DNA of 64,000 bases from Homarus americanus (GCF_018991925.1 NW_024720711.1:6640087-6704086), one strand, 5' to 3'; shown: positions 9,634 to 20,128, counted from the first letter of the stretch. Notes: a model not told the origin generated them from the letters alone. Numbers and translations: made by a program.

Positions 9634-10678
9634 ATGTAATAATAATAATAATAATTAACGGTTTATTGAAAGAGCTTGGCAGCCAGAAGGCTGAAAATAT
9701 ACAGTTACATATTTGGGGAATGGGTTACGAGTTACAAATAATATACAAGTGACATAAGTGACATAAATAAGACATATAATAACTTAGATGGGGATCAGCT
9801 CAAACTACAGTTCATTTCAACATAGTGACAGTGTAGGGAGCAGTGTTTACTGGGAGTGAATACACTGATTTATTACATGTTATTGATAATTTTTACAATG
9901 GTTGGGACTGGGCTGTTCTTATAGCGATCAGTTCGTGCACGTATGGGCTGGATGCGGTTGTGGTGTCGAACAGCAATTCTCGGACAGGGGATCTCAGGTG
10001 GTAGTAGGGGCCGGTGTCGGGGATGGTGTAGAAACTTCTTACCAAATTTGCAGATGAGGCCGTGGTGATGGTCAGTGAGAGTCGAAAGGGTCAGTGTGTT
10101 GAGCGCTTCTTGATATGTGGAGTAGGAAGGGGAGAGAATAATCTTGCATGCCCTCTTTTGCACTTTTTCTAGGTGTTTACGTTGTGTGGCATTTAGGGAG
10201 GAAGACCAGGTGGGGGAGGCATGGGTGAGCTTGGGAAGTATGAATGTTGTGTATACACTGAGGAGCTCGTGTGCAGGAACTCCGAGGGACTTGAGTCGGC
10301 GGAGGAGGTGGAGACGGAAACTGGAGGATTTGACAACTTCACTGACGTGTGGTTTCCAATTTAGTTTGTTGTCTATGGTGACGCCGAGGAGCTTCGTGGA
10401 ATCTACAACCTGGAGTGTGTTCGGACCTAGGGTAATGGAAGGAGGTGGGACAATGTCGGAGGAGAGGTTGATGTGCATAACCATGGTCTTGGTATGGTTG
10501 ATGGTGACATGGTTGTTGGTGGCCCAGTTTTGGAGACTGTTCAATAAATCCTGAAGGGCGGTATAGTTGGGAGCAGAATTGTTGACGCTGATCCCAATGG
10601 TGGAGTCGTCGACATATTTCCAGCGAGCAGGGGTCTCTCTTAGGGCATCATTGATGAGCATAAGGAAGCAGAGTGGTC
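9634..10678 (-). mobile_element. LINE family 2 copy 3: RT from motif B/C to 3' end, cut by the assembly gap
   Basis: On the minus strand, after the gap, the reading begins at GPLCFLMLINDAL (just after RT motif B), then the catalytic YVDD at 10606-10617, KLLGVTIDNKLNWKPHV, the thumb and a C-terminus ending KIINNM at 9873. About 268 codons are open with no lesion. The 3' UTR (9656-9872) repeats the hairpin and CAATAAA of copy 1, and the tail is (AAT)n in plus-strand terms at 9636-9655. The missing N-terminal part lies in the gap or was never copied. This is the best-preserved copy. Confidence 0.88.
9873..10678 (-). CDS. Partial RT coding region of LINE family 2
   Basis: An open frame with the RT motif C YVDDS and the thumb, ending with a TAA at 9873. 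The frame can be drawn through the 100 N to a methionine at 10793, but that upstream part (MLPTP) lies in a different repeat and should not be joined. The polymerase would reverse transcribe the element RNA at a nicked chromosomal target. The fragment lacks motif A and endonuclease, so it is not active as assembled. Confidence 0.8.
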
Positions 10679-10778
10679 NNNNNNNNNNNNNNNNNNNNNN
10701 NNNNNNNNNNNNNNNNNNNNNNNNNNNNNNNNNNNNNNNNNNNNNNNNNNNNNNNNNNNNNNNNNNNNNNNNNNNNNN
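10679..10778. other. Assembly gap, exactly 100 N
   Basis: A run of exactly 100 N, the usual placeholder for a gap of unknown size. The left flank is LINE family 2 and the right flank is the end of an inverted-repeat transposon, so true length and contents are unknown. Confidence 0.99.
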
Positions 10779-10849
10779 AGGTGTCGGAAGCATAAAAATT
10801 GGAGGATGGAGTCGACTGAAGGTTTAACTGACTCACAGTCCTGGTGGCA
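10779..10849 (+). mobile_element. Right end of a second, diverged inverted-repeat transposon
   Basis: GTGTCGGAAGCATAAAAATT here matches the right end of the element at 11524-12412 (GAGTCGGAAGCATAAAAATT near 12331). After it come a diverged GGAGTCGA-type terminal sequence and CACAGTCCTG, compared with CACAGCCCTG in the intact copy. The left part is lost in the gap. As in the intact copy, the end lies next to CCTATACT of the tandem repeat. Confidence 0.7.
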
Positions 10850-11523
10850 CCTATACTAAAATTTTGAGCAAAATCCATTTTTGGGCCGAAATGACAAATT
10901 TGGCCGAAAATGACAAAAATTGTAAGTCTATTGCCTTAAAGGATTTTTGGCCAAAAATACTTTTTCTCTCTGAACTAAAATTTAATGTGCCTAACTATTT
11001 AAGTACATCCAGAATAATACACAAGCACCAAGAAATGACCTCGAAAACCCATAAGTGGCGAGTAATTAGCATTGCAAAAGTAATTAAAATATTCTAAAAA
11101 TCATTTGAACATTTTCTAAAAGCCATTTGAACAAGTTATAATCAAGATATCAAATTTTGGTTAACAGATCCTTAAGCAGCACATTCAGGAGTACCTATAC
11201 TGAAATTTTGAACAAAATCCATTTTTTGGCCGAAATGAAGAAAATTGTAAGTCTATAGCCTTAAAGGATTTTTGGCCAAAAATACGTTTTCTCTCTGAAC
11301 TAAAATTTAATGTGCCTAACTATTTAAGTACATCCAGAATAATACACAAGCACCAAGAAATGACCTCGAAAACCCATAAGTGGCGAGTAATTAGCATTGC
11401 AAAAGTAATTAAAATATTCTAAAAATCATTTGAACATTTTCTAAAAGCCATTTGAACAAGTTATAATCAAGATATCAAATTTTGGTTAACAGATCCTTAA
11501 GCAGCACATTCAGGAGTACCTAT
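10850..11523 (+). repeat. Tandem repeat of 325-344 bp, two full units
   Basis: Unit 1 starts at 10850 (CCTATACTAAAATTTTGAGC) and unit 2 at 11194 (CCTATACTGAAATTTTGAAC). A third begins at 11519 and is split by a transposon, continuing at 12413. Units 1 and 2 are almost identical over more than 280 bp. Unit 1 is 19 bp longer because of an internal duplication of GGCCGAAATGACAAATTT-like sequence. No coding potential is seen. It could be a satellite fragment or part of a larger unclassified element. Confidence 0.93.
11519..11523 (+). repeat. Left target-site duplication CCTAT
   Basis: CCTAT precedes the left terminal inverted repeat and reappears at 12413-12417 just after the right one. Removing the element and one CCTAT restores the repeat phrase GGAGTACCTATACTGA exactly as it stands at 11188-11203. 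Confidence 0.88.
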
Positions 11524-12412
11524 CAGGGCTGTGGAGTCGGAGTCGGAGTCGAGGAGTCGGAGGAAATTTCGGCTTGTGGAGTCGGAGTCGGTAAAATTGT
11601 CCAGACTCCGACTCCGACTCCGACTGAAGCTATTCTGTTCCTAAGAACAAATATATGAACTCAGGCATATTCATTGCAGTGATTCCACTGATCCCACTAA
11701 TTTTCTTAAATTATTAAAAGAATTTATTTCCATTTTATAAGCATTATTATGAATTTATTGTAGCAGGCACAGTATAGCACTATAATTTTGGACGATAGTC
11801 TCTTCTTTACCATTTGAAATTTTGAATTATATCAAATTTTGTTTCGTTGAAAACTGCACAGAGGCTCTCAGCTACAAAACAATTAGCTACAACCTGTTTT
11901 TGGTGAGATTAAGGCAAATTTAATTTAATAACTTAATCATGTAAGGTTTATCCATTTTCCTTAATAAGGTATTCATTTCTTTAATGTACATAAATATGTA
12001 ACTTTACTTTAAAAGGAATTGTAGGATCATCATTTAGATCCATATCAGATTATGAGCTTAAACAAAATTCATATGCTGAGATCGAACTTTTAGATATACA
12101 TGTAAATGGTGTTTTATAGTTAATATCTTGAATTCTTAATAAATTTATTTTTCTTTTGATTGAAACTTTGAAAGTCAAGCCTATCATCTTTTTGTAGTTC
12201 TTAAATATCGTCCAGATCATTAATAAAGCAGTATAGCCACGGTGTTTTACTTTTTACCTATGCAGGTTACAACATACAAATTACAATTAGGATGGTAGAA
12301 ATAGTTGTTACAAATAGGCCAAGGAGTCGGAGTCGGAGTCGGAAGCATAAAAATTTGAGGAGTCGGAGTCGGATTCGGAGTCGAAGGTTTTGTCTTCGAC
12401 TCCACAGCCCTG
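11524..12412 (+). mobile_element. 889-bp non-autonomous DNA transposon with terminal inverted repeats
   Basis: The ends are perfect 16-bp inverted repeats, CAGGGCTGTGGAGTCG on the left and its complement CGACTCCACAGCCCTG on the right. Inside each end lie several GGAGTC hexamers, and at the left an inverted CCGACTCCGACTCC block too. The core (about 11640-12300) is AT-rich and has no transposase-like frame, so it depends on an enzyme supplied elsewhere. The CAGGG ends recall hAT-group elements, but the target duplication is 5 bp (CCTAT) rather than the usual 8. That fits a 5-bp-TSD hAT lineage or another superfamily; classification is open. Confidence 0.87.
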
Positions 12413-12454
12413 CCTATACTGAGATACTGAACAAAATCCCAGAGAGGGTAGAAA
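12413..12454 (+). repeat. Start of third tandem unit, resumed after the transposon
   Basis: CCTATACTGAGATACTGAACAAAATCC continues the repeat interrupted at 11523. Similarity is lost after about 12440. Confidence 0.8.
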
Positions 12455-13470
12455 AGGGAGTATATTTTAGTTGAGTTATACCATCCAAAGAATCGGATGT
12501 TATTATAAAAGAAAATGAAATACTTTTAAGGGGTAACCATTATTGGTACTAAGTAAATTCGCAGGGAGCGGCTATTCCCAGACTCCGTTGGCTGCAGACA
12601 GCTATCAACACAGTTTGGTAAATTCTCATGAGACCAGCAGTAACATATCAGGCAGTAATATTTGAAAACCACTTTTTGATGTGTAAAACAACGGTTGCTG
12701 GTAAAGGTTTAATCGTTCGGTGTCTCACTTTCTTGCCTTACCCATTAGAAGAAAAGTGTCCCAATCACAGTAGTTCACCATTATATTTTATAACCTCTTG
12801 GATTTAGAAAATCAATTCCATAACGATACTACCTATGCACGTAACGAGTGCTCTGCGGAATCAATCAAACAATCCCAAGTTGCTAACAAGCCGATCAGTG
12901 GCGAGAACTATTACAACGTCGCCAAATTTTCACGCAGAACGAACATAAAGGAAATACTTCTGAACACAGAGTCTGGTAGACCTAACCAACCCAAACACTA
13001 TTATTAACGTAACAAGGAGTGAAGGATTCAAACACAGCATTGGCGGTTTTCATTCCAGTGAATATGCTGTAATAACTAAATCAATATGTAATAAATATGT
13101 TTTCTTACACACATGATACTTTTAATGTACTAAATAATTTTTATATTGTACTGATTATCTTCATCATATATGATAACTTGAGTGATATAAAGGTCACGAA
13201 GACAAATAATGGAGATGTTTTGACGTGTATAATGACGTTTGTGATTTATGGCTTCCATGAGTTATCTTTGGTTGATGGACTTACATAGTCGAGGAGTTTT
13301 GTAGAGTCTTGTTGGAGCCTTGAGGCCGAGATCTGAGGTACTTGTGTTGTATGGAGTGGTTTTAGTTAACAGAGAAAGGTAAAATAATGAGCTTGAACCA
13401 GCCCTTAGTCAGGTAACTCAGTAGGAGGCTAGCGTGGAATAATTGGGTGAATGTAAATATAATTAGCTGT
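12455..13470. other. No gene recognised; spacer
   Basis: Unique-looking moderately AT-rich sequence. An open frame at 12798-13007 (69 codons) has no recognisable motif and no supporting signal. No TIR, tRNA box or tandem repeat is seen. Confidence 0.55.
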
Positions 13471-13477
13471 TACCTTG

Positions 13478-13500
13478 TGTGTGTGTGTGTGTGCGTGCGT
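13478..13500 (+). repeat. Short (GT)n with GC variants
   Basis: GTGTGTGTGTGTGTGCGTGCG. Confidence 0.9.
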
Positions 13501-13619
13501 TACAAGGGTCATCAGCAGGTATCCTTCAAGTGAGCGCCTCGTATATCCACAACGTCTTGGTAATTCATTGTCACTCGTGTCTTGGTATTATGACCGACGA
13601 TGCTGGTACTCCTTTAAGA

Positions 13620-13995
13620 CCTCTCTCTCTCTCTTTATACCTTCATTTGCTTACCCCTGCCACTAATCTTCGTTTATTTTATTGCTTTAGCTCTTGTTCT
13701 TTCCCCCCTTGTATGTGCCTTTCTTTCTGATTTTATTTGTTTACTTCTTTCTCTCTCTATTTAATCTTTATCTTCCTCTCCATTTACATCTTACTTTGTT
13801 TCTCTATTTATTAATTTACTCATTTTTCATTTTACTCTTTTTTTCTCTCTCGTGCTCTTCCTCCTTTTCTGTAATGTATCCGTCATTGTCTGTCAGTCTC
13901 ATTCTTCATCTCTAACTGTTGTGAACTCTCCTCTCCATTCATCCATCCTCTCCTCTCCATCCATTATCTCAACCTCCAGTCCTATCTCTTTCTCC
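13620..13995 (+). repeat. Pyrimidine-rich tract
   Basis: About 370 bp strongly biased to C and T. It gives several overlapping Ser/Leu/Phe-rich open frames (13479-14067) that I treat as composition artefacts. Confidence 0.85.
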
Positions 13996-14478
13996 CTGTT
14001 TATACCTACATTATATTGTACATTATACACGACGGCTGGTCAGTTCAGAATACTTCAGTGCGCCTAAAAAAAATCAAATATATGCTTACAGTGTAAACGC
14101 CTCACCATTAAAAAACTTCGTAAATAATCAACATTATAAATTTCTCTGGCTTGATGCTGTACGACAATGCTGTGTCTTTACAGGCGTCACACAGCCCCTT
14201 GCAACATCCTTGCCCTCACATTAATAAAAACAAAGCAGCGAGGAGTATACTAATGCGTAGAATCATTCACTCTCTGCCGAGATTTGTATCTGGTTAACTT
14301 CAAGTCGTGTCGAAATAAACACACAACGTTTCTGAGGTAAGAAATAAACGAGTCTCGACCGCACCAGAAACACCACAGAGCTAAAACCCAACCCATCCAA
14401 ACTCCTACCATCCACCTCCCTCCCCACTGAGTCCGACGCTAGCTTGAACTGCTTGGGGTGCAAATGTCCATGGGCGGC

Positions 14479-14512
14479 GACCCCCTCCCGCGATTGGCCA
14501 ATTTATTGATAC
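14479..14512 (+). promoter_or_regulatory. CCAAT-containing site, paired with one at 16969
   Basis: GACCCCCTCCCGCGATTGGC followed by caatttattga closely matches GACCCCCTCTGTGATTGGTT followed by aatttatga 2.49 kb downstream. Both have an inverted CCAAT box (ATTGG) next to an AT-rich AATTTAT core. They sit in short GC-richer islands within AT-rich DNA. The resemblance could reflect a shared regulatory module or an old repeat; no adjacent exon is visible. Confidence 0.35.
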
Positions 14513-14956
14513 TTTGATCGCCAGGCCCCATTGTCTAGCTCCTGAGATTAGCGCAGGATATGTCAATGATGCCGGACACGCTGCCAGGCGTACGAGTAGT
14601 GGGGACCTGGCAGCGAGGAGGTTGTTTGGCCAGTGTGTGAGTGGAGGGGAGGGGTAAGGAGGGGCACCTACAGGTACACACTGGCCAACATTGATTACTG
14701 ATAAAACTAAGGGAAAAAAGAGAGGTTTGTACAAACACACATACACAAAAACACTCAAACAACACACTTATGTCTGTGTACAGGAAAAGAGAGGAAGACA
14801 AACATGTATTCAAACAGACAAATACAAAAACAGAGGGAGAGAGTCATAAACTAATAGACAGACGAACAGACAAAGACCCCCAAAAAATATTGAAACACAC
14901 TAACTGCCGAGACCAGGCAGTACACAAGATCCATTAAGATTGACGGGCAGACACAG

Positions 14957-15127
14957 ACAGACAGTACAAGAAGTACCAAGAGTGACAGACAAAAAACGGA
15001 CAGACAGCACAAGACACAACAAAAATGACAGACAAGCAAACAGATAGACAGCATACGACACACCACGAGTGACAGACAAACAAACAGACAGACAGCATAG
15101 AACACAGCAAGAATGATAGACAATAAA
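14957..15127 (+). repeat. 44-bp minisatellite, about 3.8 copies
   Basis: Units begin GACAGACAAACAAACAGACA and end in an ACACAGCAAGAAT-like phrase. Cys/Leu/Val-rich frames on the minus strand are its translation. Confidence 0.9.
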
Positions 15128-15297
15128 GCACCGAGGCAAAGGTTTGACAATAAAAGCTGGCGTTACGAGGCAGAGTGATCCACGTCAGATGAAGTACACA
15201 CACTCTCTCTCTCGAGTATGATGGAATCTTTCATTATTTTTATCTATGAATTTCTTACCATCTACTTGATTCCTCATTTCTGTATGTGTGTGTGTGA

Positions 15298-15298
<1 letters not shown>

Positions 15299-15339
<41 letters not shown>
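15299..15339 (+). repeat. (GA)n microsatellite
   Basis: About 20 uninterrupted GA units. Confidence 0.97.
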
Positions 15340-15444
15340 CATCAGGCAACATCCAATTTTCAGGAATGCCGTAGAGCTCATAGAAGAAGAATTAATTGGA
15401 GGCAGTTGACCAATACTCGCCCACTTAGTGATGTTTATCTTTAT

Positions 15445-15850
15445 ACCTCGACACAGGGGGGCAGGGTGGCAAGGTGGCTCAAGGGGCAGGGTGGTGCAAG
15501 GGGCAGGGGGAGGTATGGCGGGTGTAATGTGAGTCAAGGTGAGGTAAGGGGGGTGTAGTTTGAGACAGAGTGAGGCAGGGGGAGATATGGAGTGTAAGAT
15601 GGGGCAGGTAACAGGGTGGGAGGAGGTAACAGGGTGGGGGGGAGGTAACAGGGTGGGGGCAGTAGCCAGATGGGGCAAGGGGCAGGGTATGACAAGAAAT
15701 CTGATGAAATCGGAGAATCTAATGGGCAGGGTGAGGGCAAGGAGCTGAAAGCAAGGTGGGGCAGGGGGCAGGGTAGTGTACGGAGGAGTATGGGGTAAGG
15801 GGCACTGTGGGGTAGATGAGACAGGGGCAGGGTGGGGCAAGAGTTAGTAG
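15445..15850 (+). repeat. G-rich degenerate repeat (GGGGCAGGGTGG)
   Basis: Many imperfect copies of GGGGCAGGGTGG and GAGGTAACAGGGTGGG; the latter is in three near-exact tandem copies near 15604-15655. Several GGG runs could form quadruplexes on this strand. Proline/Leu frames on the other strand are artefacts. Confidence 0.85.
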
Positions 15851-15875
15851 CGAGGTGTTGCCCTCCCAACACTAT

Positions 15876-16032
15876 CAACCACTACTTCAGCCACCATCAC
15901 CACCACTACAACCAACTACTACTTCAGCCACCATCACCACCACTACAACCAACTACTACTTCAGCCACCATCACCACCACTACAACCAACTACTACTACA
16001 AGCACCATCACCATAACTACAACCACCACTAT
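15876..16032 (+). repeat. 37-bp minisatellite, about 4 copies
   Basis: The unit holds TACTACTTCAGCCACCATCA then ccaccactacaaccaac. A 37-bp period produces stop-free frames with a 37-residue period in more than one phase, so the open frames here are not genes. Confidence 0.96.
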
Positions 16033-16059
16033 TACAATGGTAACTCTTTATTGGAGTGA

Positions 16060-16965
16060 CCTTGACCTGTGACCTCTTCATCCCCAAGGTCAACTACCAA
16101 AGCATGACCCTGAATTACTAGCCAATTGATGTAACAGAGGTGCAGTTATTGTGTGCAGACTAACGTAGTGGAGTGACGGAATAACGCAACATGACATAAC
16201 ATAACAAAATATGCACTTCAGGTAAGAATGCAAATGTTAATGTACCTGTCATTATTATGTGTACATGTTAATATATTTGTTATAATTATAGTTGATATCA
16301 AATGTTTAAGTTAACCTTGTCTTCAGTGTCATGTATGCATGATGACCGTGATTGTTTGAAATTGAAAGATGACTGACTGATGACCATGCATGATGATCTT
16401 GAGTACTGAACCAGAATGTACTTCCTGAGTATTGACCATGAATATAAATACTGATAATAGTGCTATCCATGAGTTCTGGCTGTGAATAATGACCACGAGT
16501 GTTGACTGTAAGTGTGTGAGTGGGGAGGGAGGGGGGGGGTGCAGGTAGGGTCTAGGAGCCAAGGGAGAGAGTTGACCTTGAATAGTGGCATGGGTTGGAG
16601 GGGGCAGGAGAGGGGAGATACCTGATACCTTAACCACATAGTTTCTCTCTTGATAAACAAATATCCAGTCTTTTTGGCCAAGGTTCTACCGTCCTTAAAA
16701 GTAAAAGATCTCTCTTATCTATGATTGCTTGGCAGAGTCAGTGTGCATGTTATAAAGGCAGGGAGAGCAACAGAAAGAGACGCAGCCGTTTCTCATAAGT
16801 TGTAATCAGGGAGTCTGTTCACTCCTCAACAGGAGCTTAAGGGCGGACAGTGGACCAGCTACTGGCGCAGACGTCATACCTTCAAGGAGTCCTGAGAGAC
16901 AATGGCAAGGAATCAGGGATGACAGACTGCCGGACAGCGCCTATTGGACTGGGTGTCGCGCGTCG
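16060..16965. other. No gene recognised; spacer
   Basis: AT-rich sequence with scattered TGACC/GACCATGA phrases (16330-16510), then a short purine-rich stretch near 16520-16620. The minus-strand frames at 16329-16681 show no family motif. Confidence 0.5.
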
Positions 16966-16968
16966 GCA

Positions 16969-17002
16969 GACCCCCTCTGTGATTGGTTAATTTATGACTC
17001 GC
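16969..17002 (+). promoter_or_regulatory. CCAAT-containing site, paired with one at 14479
   Basis: GACCCCCTCTGTGATTGGTT then aatttatga. Two further CCAAT boxes lie close by in either orientation: CCTATTGG near 16940 and TGCCAATGA near 17016. The island 16930-17060 is GC-richer and CpG-containing. It is a candidate promoter or enhancer, but no downstream coding exon can be shown. Confidence 0.35.
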
Positions 17003-17512
17003 TCTCCGCCCGATCTGCCAATGATATGCGTCCTCGGGCTACACGCTCGTTGATACACGGCCTATCAGCGAGGGGTTTCAGGTTTTGCCTTGTTAATGGA
17101 TTGTCATGAGAACTAGAAATCTAGATATTTCTCGTCTTGCATTAGGAGAATCAGTACTTGGGACATTTTAAGACACCTGGAGCCGTGATATAATCTTGGG
17201 AACGCGCAGATAACTTTCAAGAACAGGATTCGATGAGAAGGTACGAGTGTAGTCTTCAGGTTTGTGAGAATTCTTGCAATGTTTGGCCGATATTTCATCC
17301 CACCTGATCTCTTTAGAAGCCTCCAAAACACCGCCTCAGTAAGGGAGTTTAGCACGTCTGATGATTACTTTATTTAGCATCGAAATCTCTGGAGGCGGTG
17401 AGCAGAACAGGTTACGAGACCCCAAGCAGCAGGCGACTGTATACATCAGGGATAATTACGAGCTTTATACAGATAACTGCCAGGGTCTCGAGACGGTGGT
17501 GGTGCAGAGGAA

Positions 17513-17830
17513 GAGGAGAGAGATGAAACAATGGATAATAGAGAAGAATAAGAAGGAGGAGGAGAGAGATGAAACAATCGATAATAAAGGAAGAGGGGGA
17601 GAGAGATGAAACAATGGATAATAGAGAAGAATAAGAAGGAGGAGGAGGGAGATGAAACAATGGATAATAGAGAAGAATAAGAAGGAGGAGGAGGGAGATG
17701 AAACAATCGATAATAAAGGAAGAGGGGGAGAGAGATGAAACAATGGATAATAAAGTAAATAAGAAGTGGGAGGGAGATGAAACAGCGGATAATAAAGAAG
17801 GAAGAAGAGGAGGAGAGAGATGAATCATTT
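17513..17830 (+). repeat. Purine-rich tandem repeat (GATGAAACAATGGATAATA)
   Basis: About seven imperfect units built from GAGATGAAACAATGGATAAT followed by a variable (AGAAG)n spacer, so the period changes between about 36 and 57 bp. Minus-strand frames rich in Ser, Leu and Pro are its translations. Confidence 0.9.
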
Positions 17831-18382
17831 GATAGTAAAAGAGAATAAAGGACGATGGTACAGTAACAGAAGAAGAGGAAGAAGTGAAAAAGGAGATAGG
17901 CGGCTGGAGTAAACAGTGGACACTAAATCAAGTTTGATAGAATAACCGATGAAAGATGACAACAATTACACAGAAGTTAATGTAAAGAATAAAGCTAAGA
18001 CGAAACAGACGAAAAGAGAATAAAGCAAAGGATGAACAAGAAAACTGATAAGAGATAAGGAACGTCAAATAAATAACGTTAACAAAGTGACAACAGCAAA
18101 CAATATTTTCGAATGAAACTAAAAAAAATAATGATAAGGAAATACTAAATAAAAACTTAGAGAAAAGAAAACAGATGAAAAAATAGAACAAAATGTGACA
18201 TTATCAAACGACAAAGAGATAGAAGAGAGAAATAAGGACGAGAAGGAAGTAGTGAAATAACGAAGGAAAAGAAGGAAGAAATGAAATAACATTAATGGAG
18301 AAACAATTATCATCTCCAGTAAGCCACAAGGTACTGACTGTTGTTCAATATCTTAAAATGAATAATAATAAATGAATAAACA
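17831..18382. other. No gene recognised; A-rich strand-asymmetric spacer
   Basis: About 500 bp with strong A over T and G over C bias on this strand, made of GAAATAA/AAAGAA phrases. Frames on the minus strand (17928-18313) are Phe/Ser-rich composition artefacts. Confidence 0.6.
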
Positions 18383-18408
18383 AGAGAGAGAGAGAGAGAG
18401 AGAGAGAG
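18383..18408 (+). repeat. (GA)n microsatellite
   Basis: About 13 GA units. Confidence 0.96.
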
Positions 18409-18508
18409 TTAGTACTGTAGGGTGTCGCGGGTCCGTCTGGCAGTCACCATCACTCAGCTGGCGAACGGTCACCACCCTCAGTTCGCAAACCACATCCTGG
18501 GAGCTGGA

Positions 18509-18712
18509 GTCGCAAGGAGAAATGGTCACTAAGGAGAGTGGTCGCTAAGGAGAGTGGTCGCAAGGAGAAATGATCGCTAGGAGTAGAGATCACGTTTATA
18601 TGAGCGGACGCTATTAGAGGCGACTGCTTGTAAGAATGGTCGCTGGGAGTAGTGTTCGATTGTAATAATGGTCGCTAGTAGGTATGATCGCTGGGAGGAA
18701 TGGTCGCAAGAG
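18509..18712 (+). repeat. Degenerate tandem repeat (AGGAGNAGTGGTCGCTA)
   Basis: About ten imperfect units of 17-35 bp containing TGGTCGCTAAGGAG or TGGTCGCAAGGAG. Copies drift strongly at the right side. Confidence 0.82.
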
Positions 18713-20128
18713 ACTAAGAAAATATGGTTAATTAAGCTACGACTAAATCAGGTCACAGAGAGGTCAAAAAGTAACTCGGCACATTACAATGTTATGGTGT
18801 TAGGTCACTCTCAGGTCAATAACAAGTGTAAATGATGACCATGACCCTGGCTGTGTGACGGCCTGACGTGGACGACCAGCCTCCGGGCACCCACCTACCT
18901 GAGAACTACATCACCTGCTGGGAACGACTCTCTGTATAATTGAAAATGCTCACCTGACATATTTGTACTCGTGACCATCCGAGTAAAGGTATATATCATC
19001 TGGAAAATTTACCGTAATCATATATATGTCAGCCAACGTCGGCGTCTGTGAGATTGGACATGGATACCTGTGTAGGATATATCTACCTCCGTCTGCCGTG
19101 ATTACTCAACAGGTGAGTCATTGTTTTGTGTCCATCAACTAATGTACATCAAGAATTATTAGCGAAAGATGACTGCTGGCGATTCTCAGTTGGGATTGCA
19201 TCATTATTTTATGTTGTTTTTTATATATACATCAACAATTTTACGGAGAGTATTATGGACCTGTCCGTGTGTTTATCTGACAGACGGTAAGTATGTGGTT
19301 TCTGCTGAGAGCTTCATATTTTTTTTATATACATTCGTCTTAAATTTAAAAATAAAATTCACCTTAAATTCGATATTGACGAACTTGGCTTTTATGATTT
19401 CAAATTATTCCCTTTAAATCCAATTAAATTTAATAATTAAAAAAAGTTGTGATAGTTTCTTGCCATTTGTGAACGTATCTTGTGCTTGTAAGCCGAGTAA
19501 AAATAATTATAACTTGAGGTTGATATATTACTGATGCGAGCTGTTAAGAAGACACTGTCGGTATTAACACAAGATGTTTATTTCGGAACCATTGAGTAAA
19601 TATTCTAAAAGTTGAAAATTATTATCGCCAACTACTCCAGGACAAATGGGCCCCAGTCCTGATAGGCCCCAGTCCTAATGGGCCCGTCTCAAAACGCCCC
19701 TGACCATTAACTTGTACTTTAAAACTTTAGGGCCATTAAAACGGCAACACAATCTTTCATGTTCGGGTTAAGTTGGACCTTACACGGTGAAACAAACAAA
19801 TCAGTGAATTTTGTAATAATTTTTGCCATTACACGAAAACGACATTTTGAATTGTGAAATCGTGTTGAAATTCTCCCCTTTCTGCATATTTTCAGGAGTT
19901 TCATCACATTTTTACATTTTCTTCGCCATAAAGCAATATTTTGTGCTGTAGAATCAAACAGTCTCTTTAATATTATTTCGATGTTAGTTCTTCACGCGTC
20001 TAACTCGCCTTACAGACACCAAGATCTTAAGTGTCATTTTTTCTCTCGATATTTATTAAATACACTTGTCATCATCACCTTTTATATCAAGACTTCACCT
20101 CTGAGTTATCTTCACCAGTAGCAGCAAT
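18713..20128. other. No gene recognised; spacer
   Basis: GC-richer patch at 18830-18930, then AT-rich sequence. A consensus-like splice donor CAGGTGAGT occurs at 19110, but no convincing upstream exon is readable. A CCCCAGTCCTGATAGG/CCCCAGTCCTAATGGG pair lies near 19650-19680. The frame at 19169-19417 is Phe/Ile/Leu-rich and has no motif. Confidence 0.5.

Noticed and set aside
10567..10878. ORFs spanning the N run
   Set aside because: They join unrelated repeats through unknown bases.
12798..13007. 69-codon ORF as a gene
   Set aside because: No motif, no start context and no neighbouring signal; length is within chance expectation.
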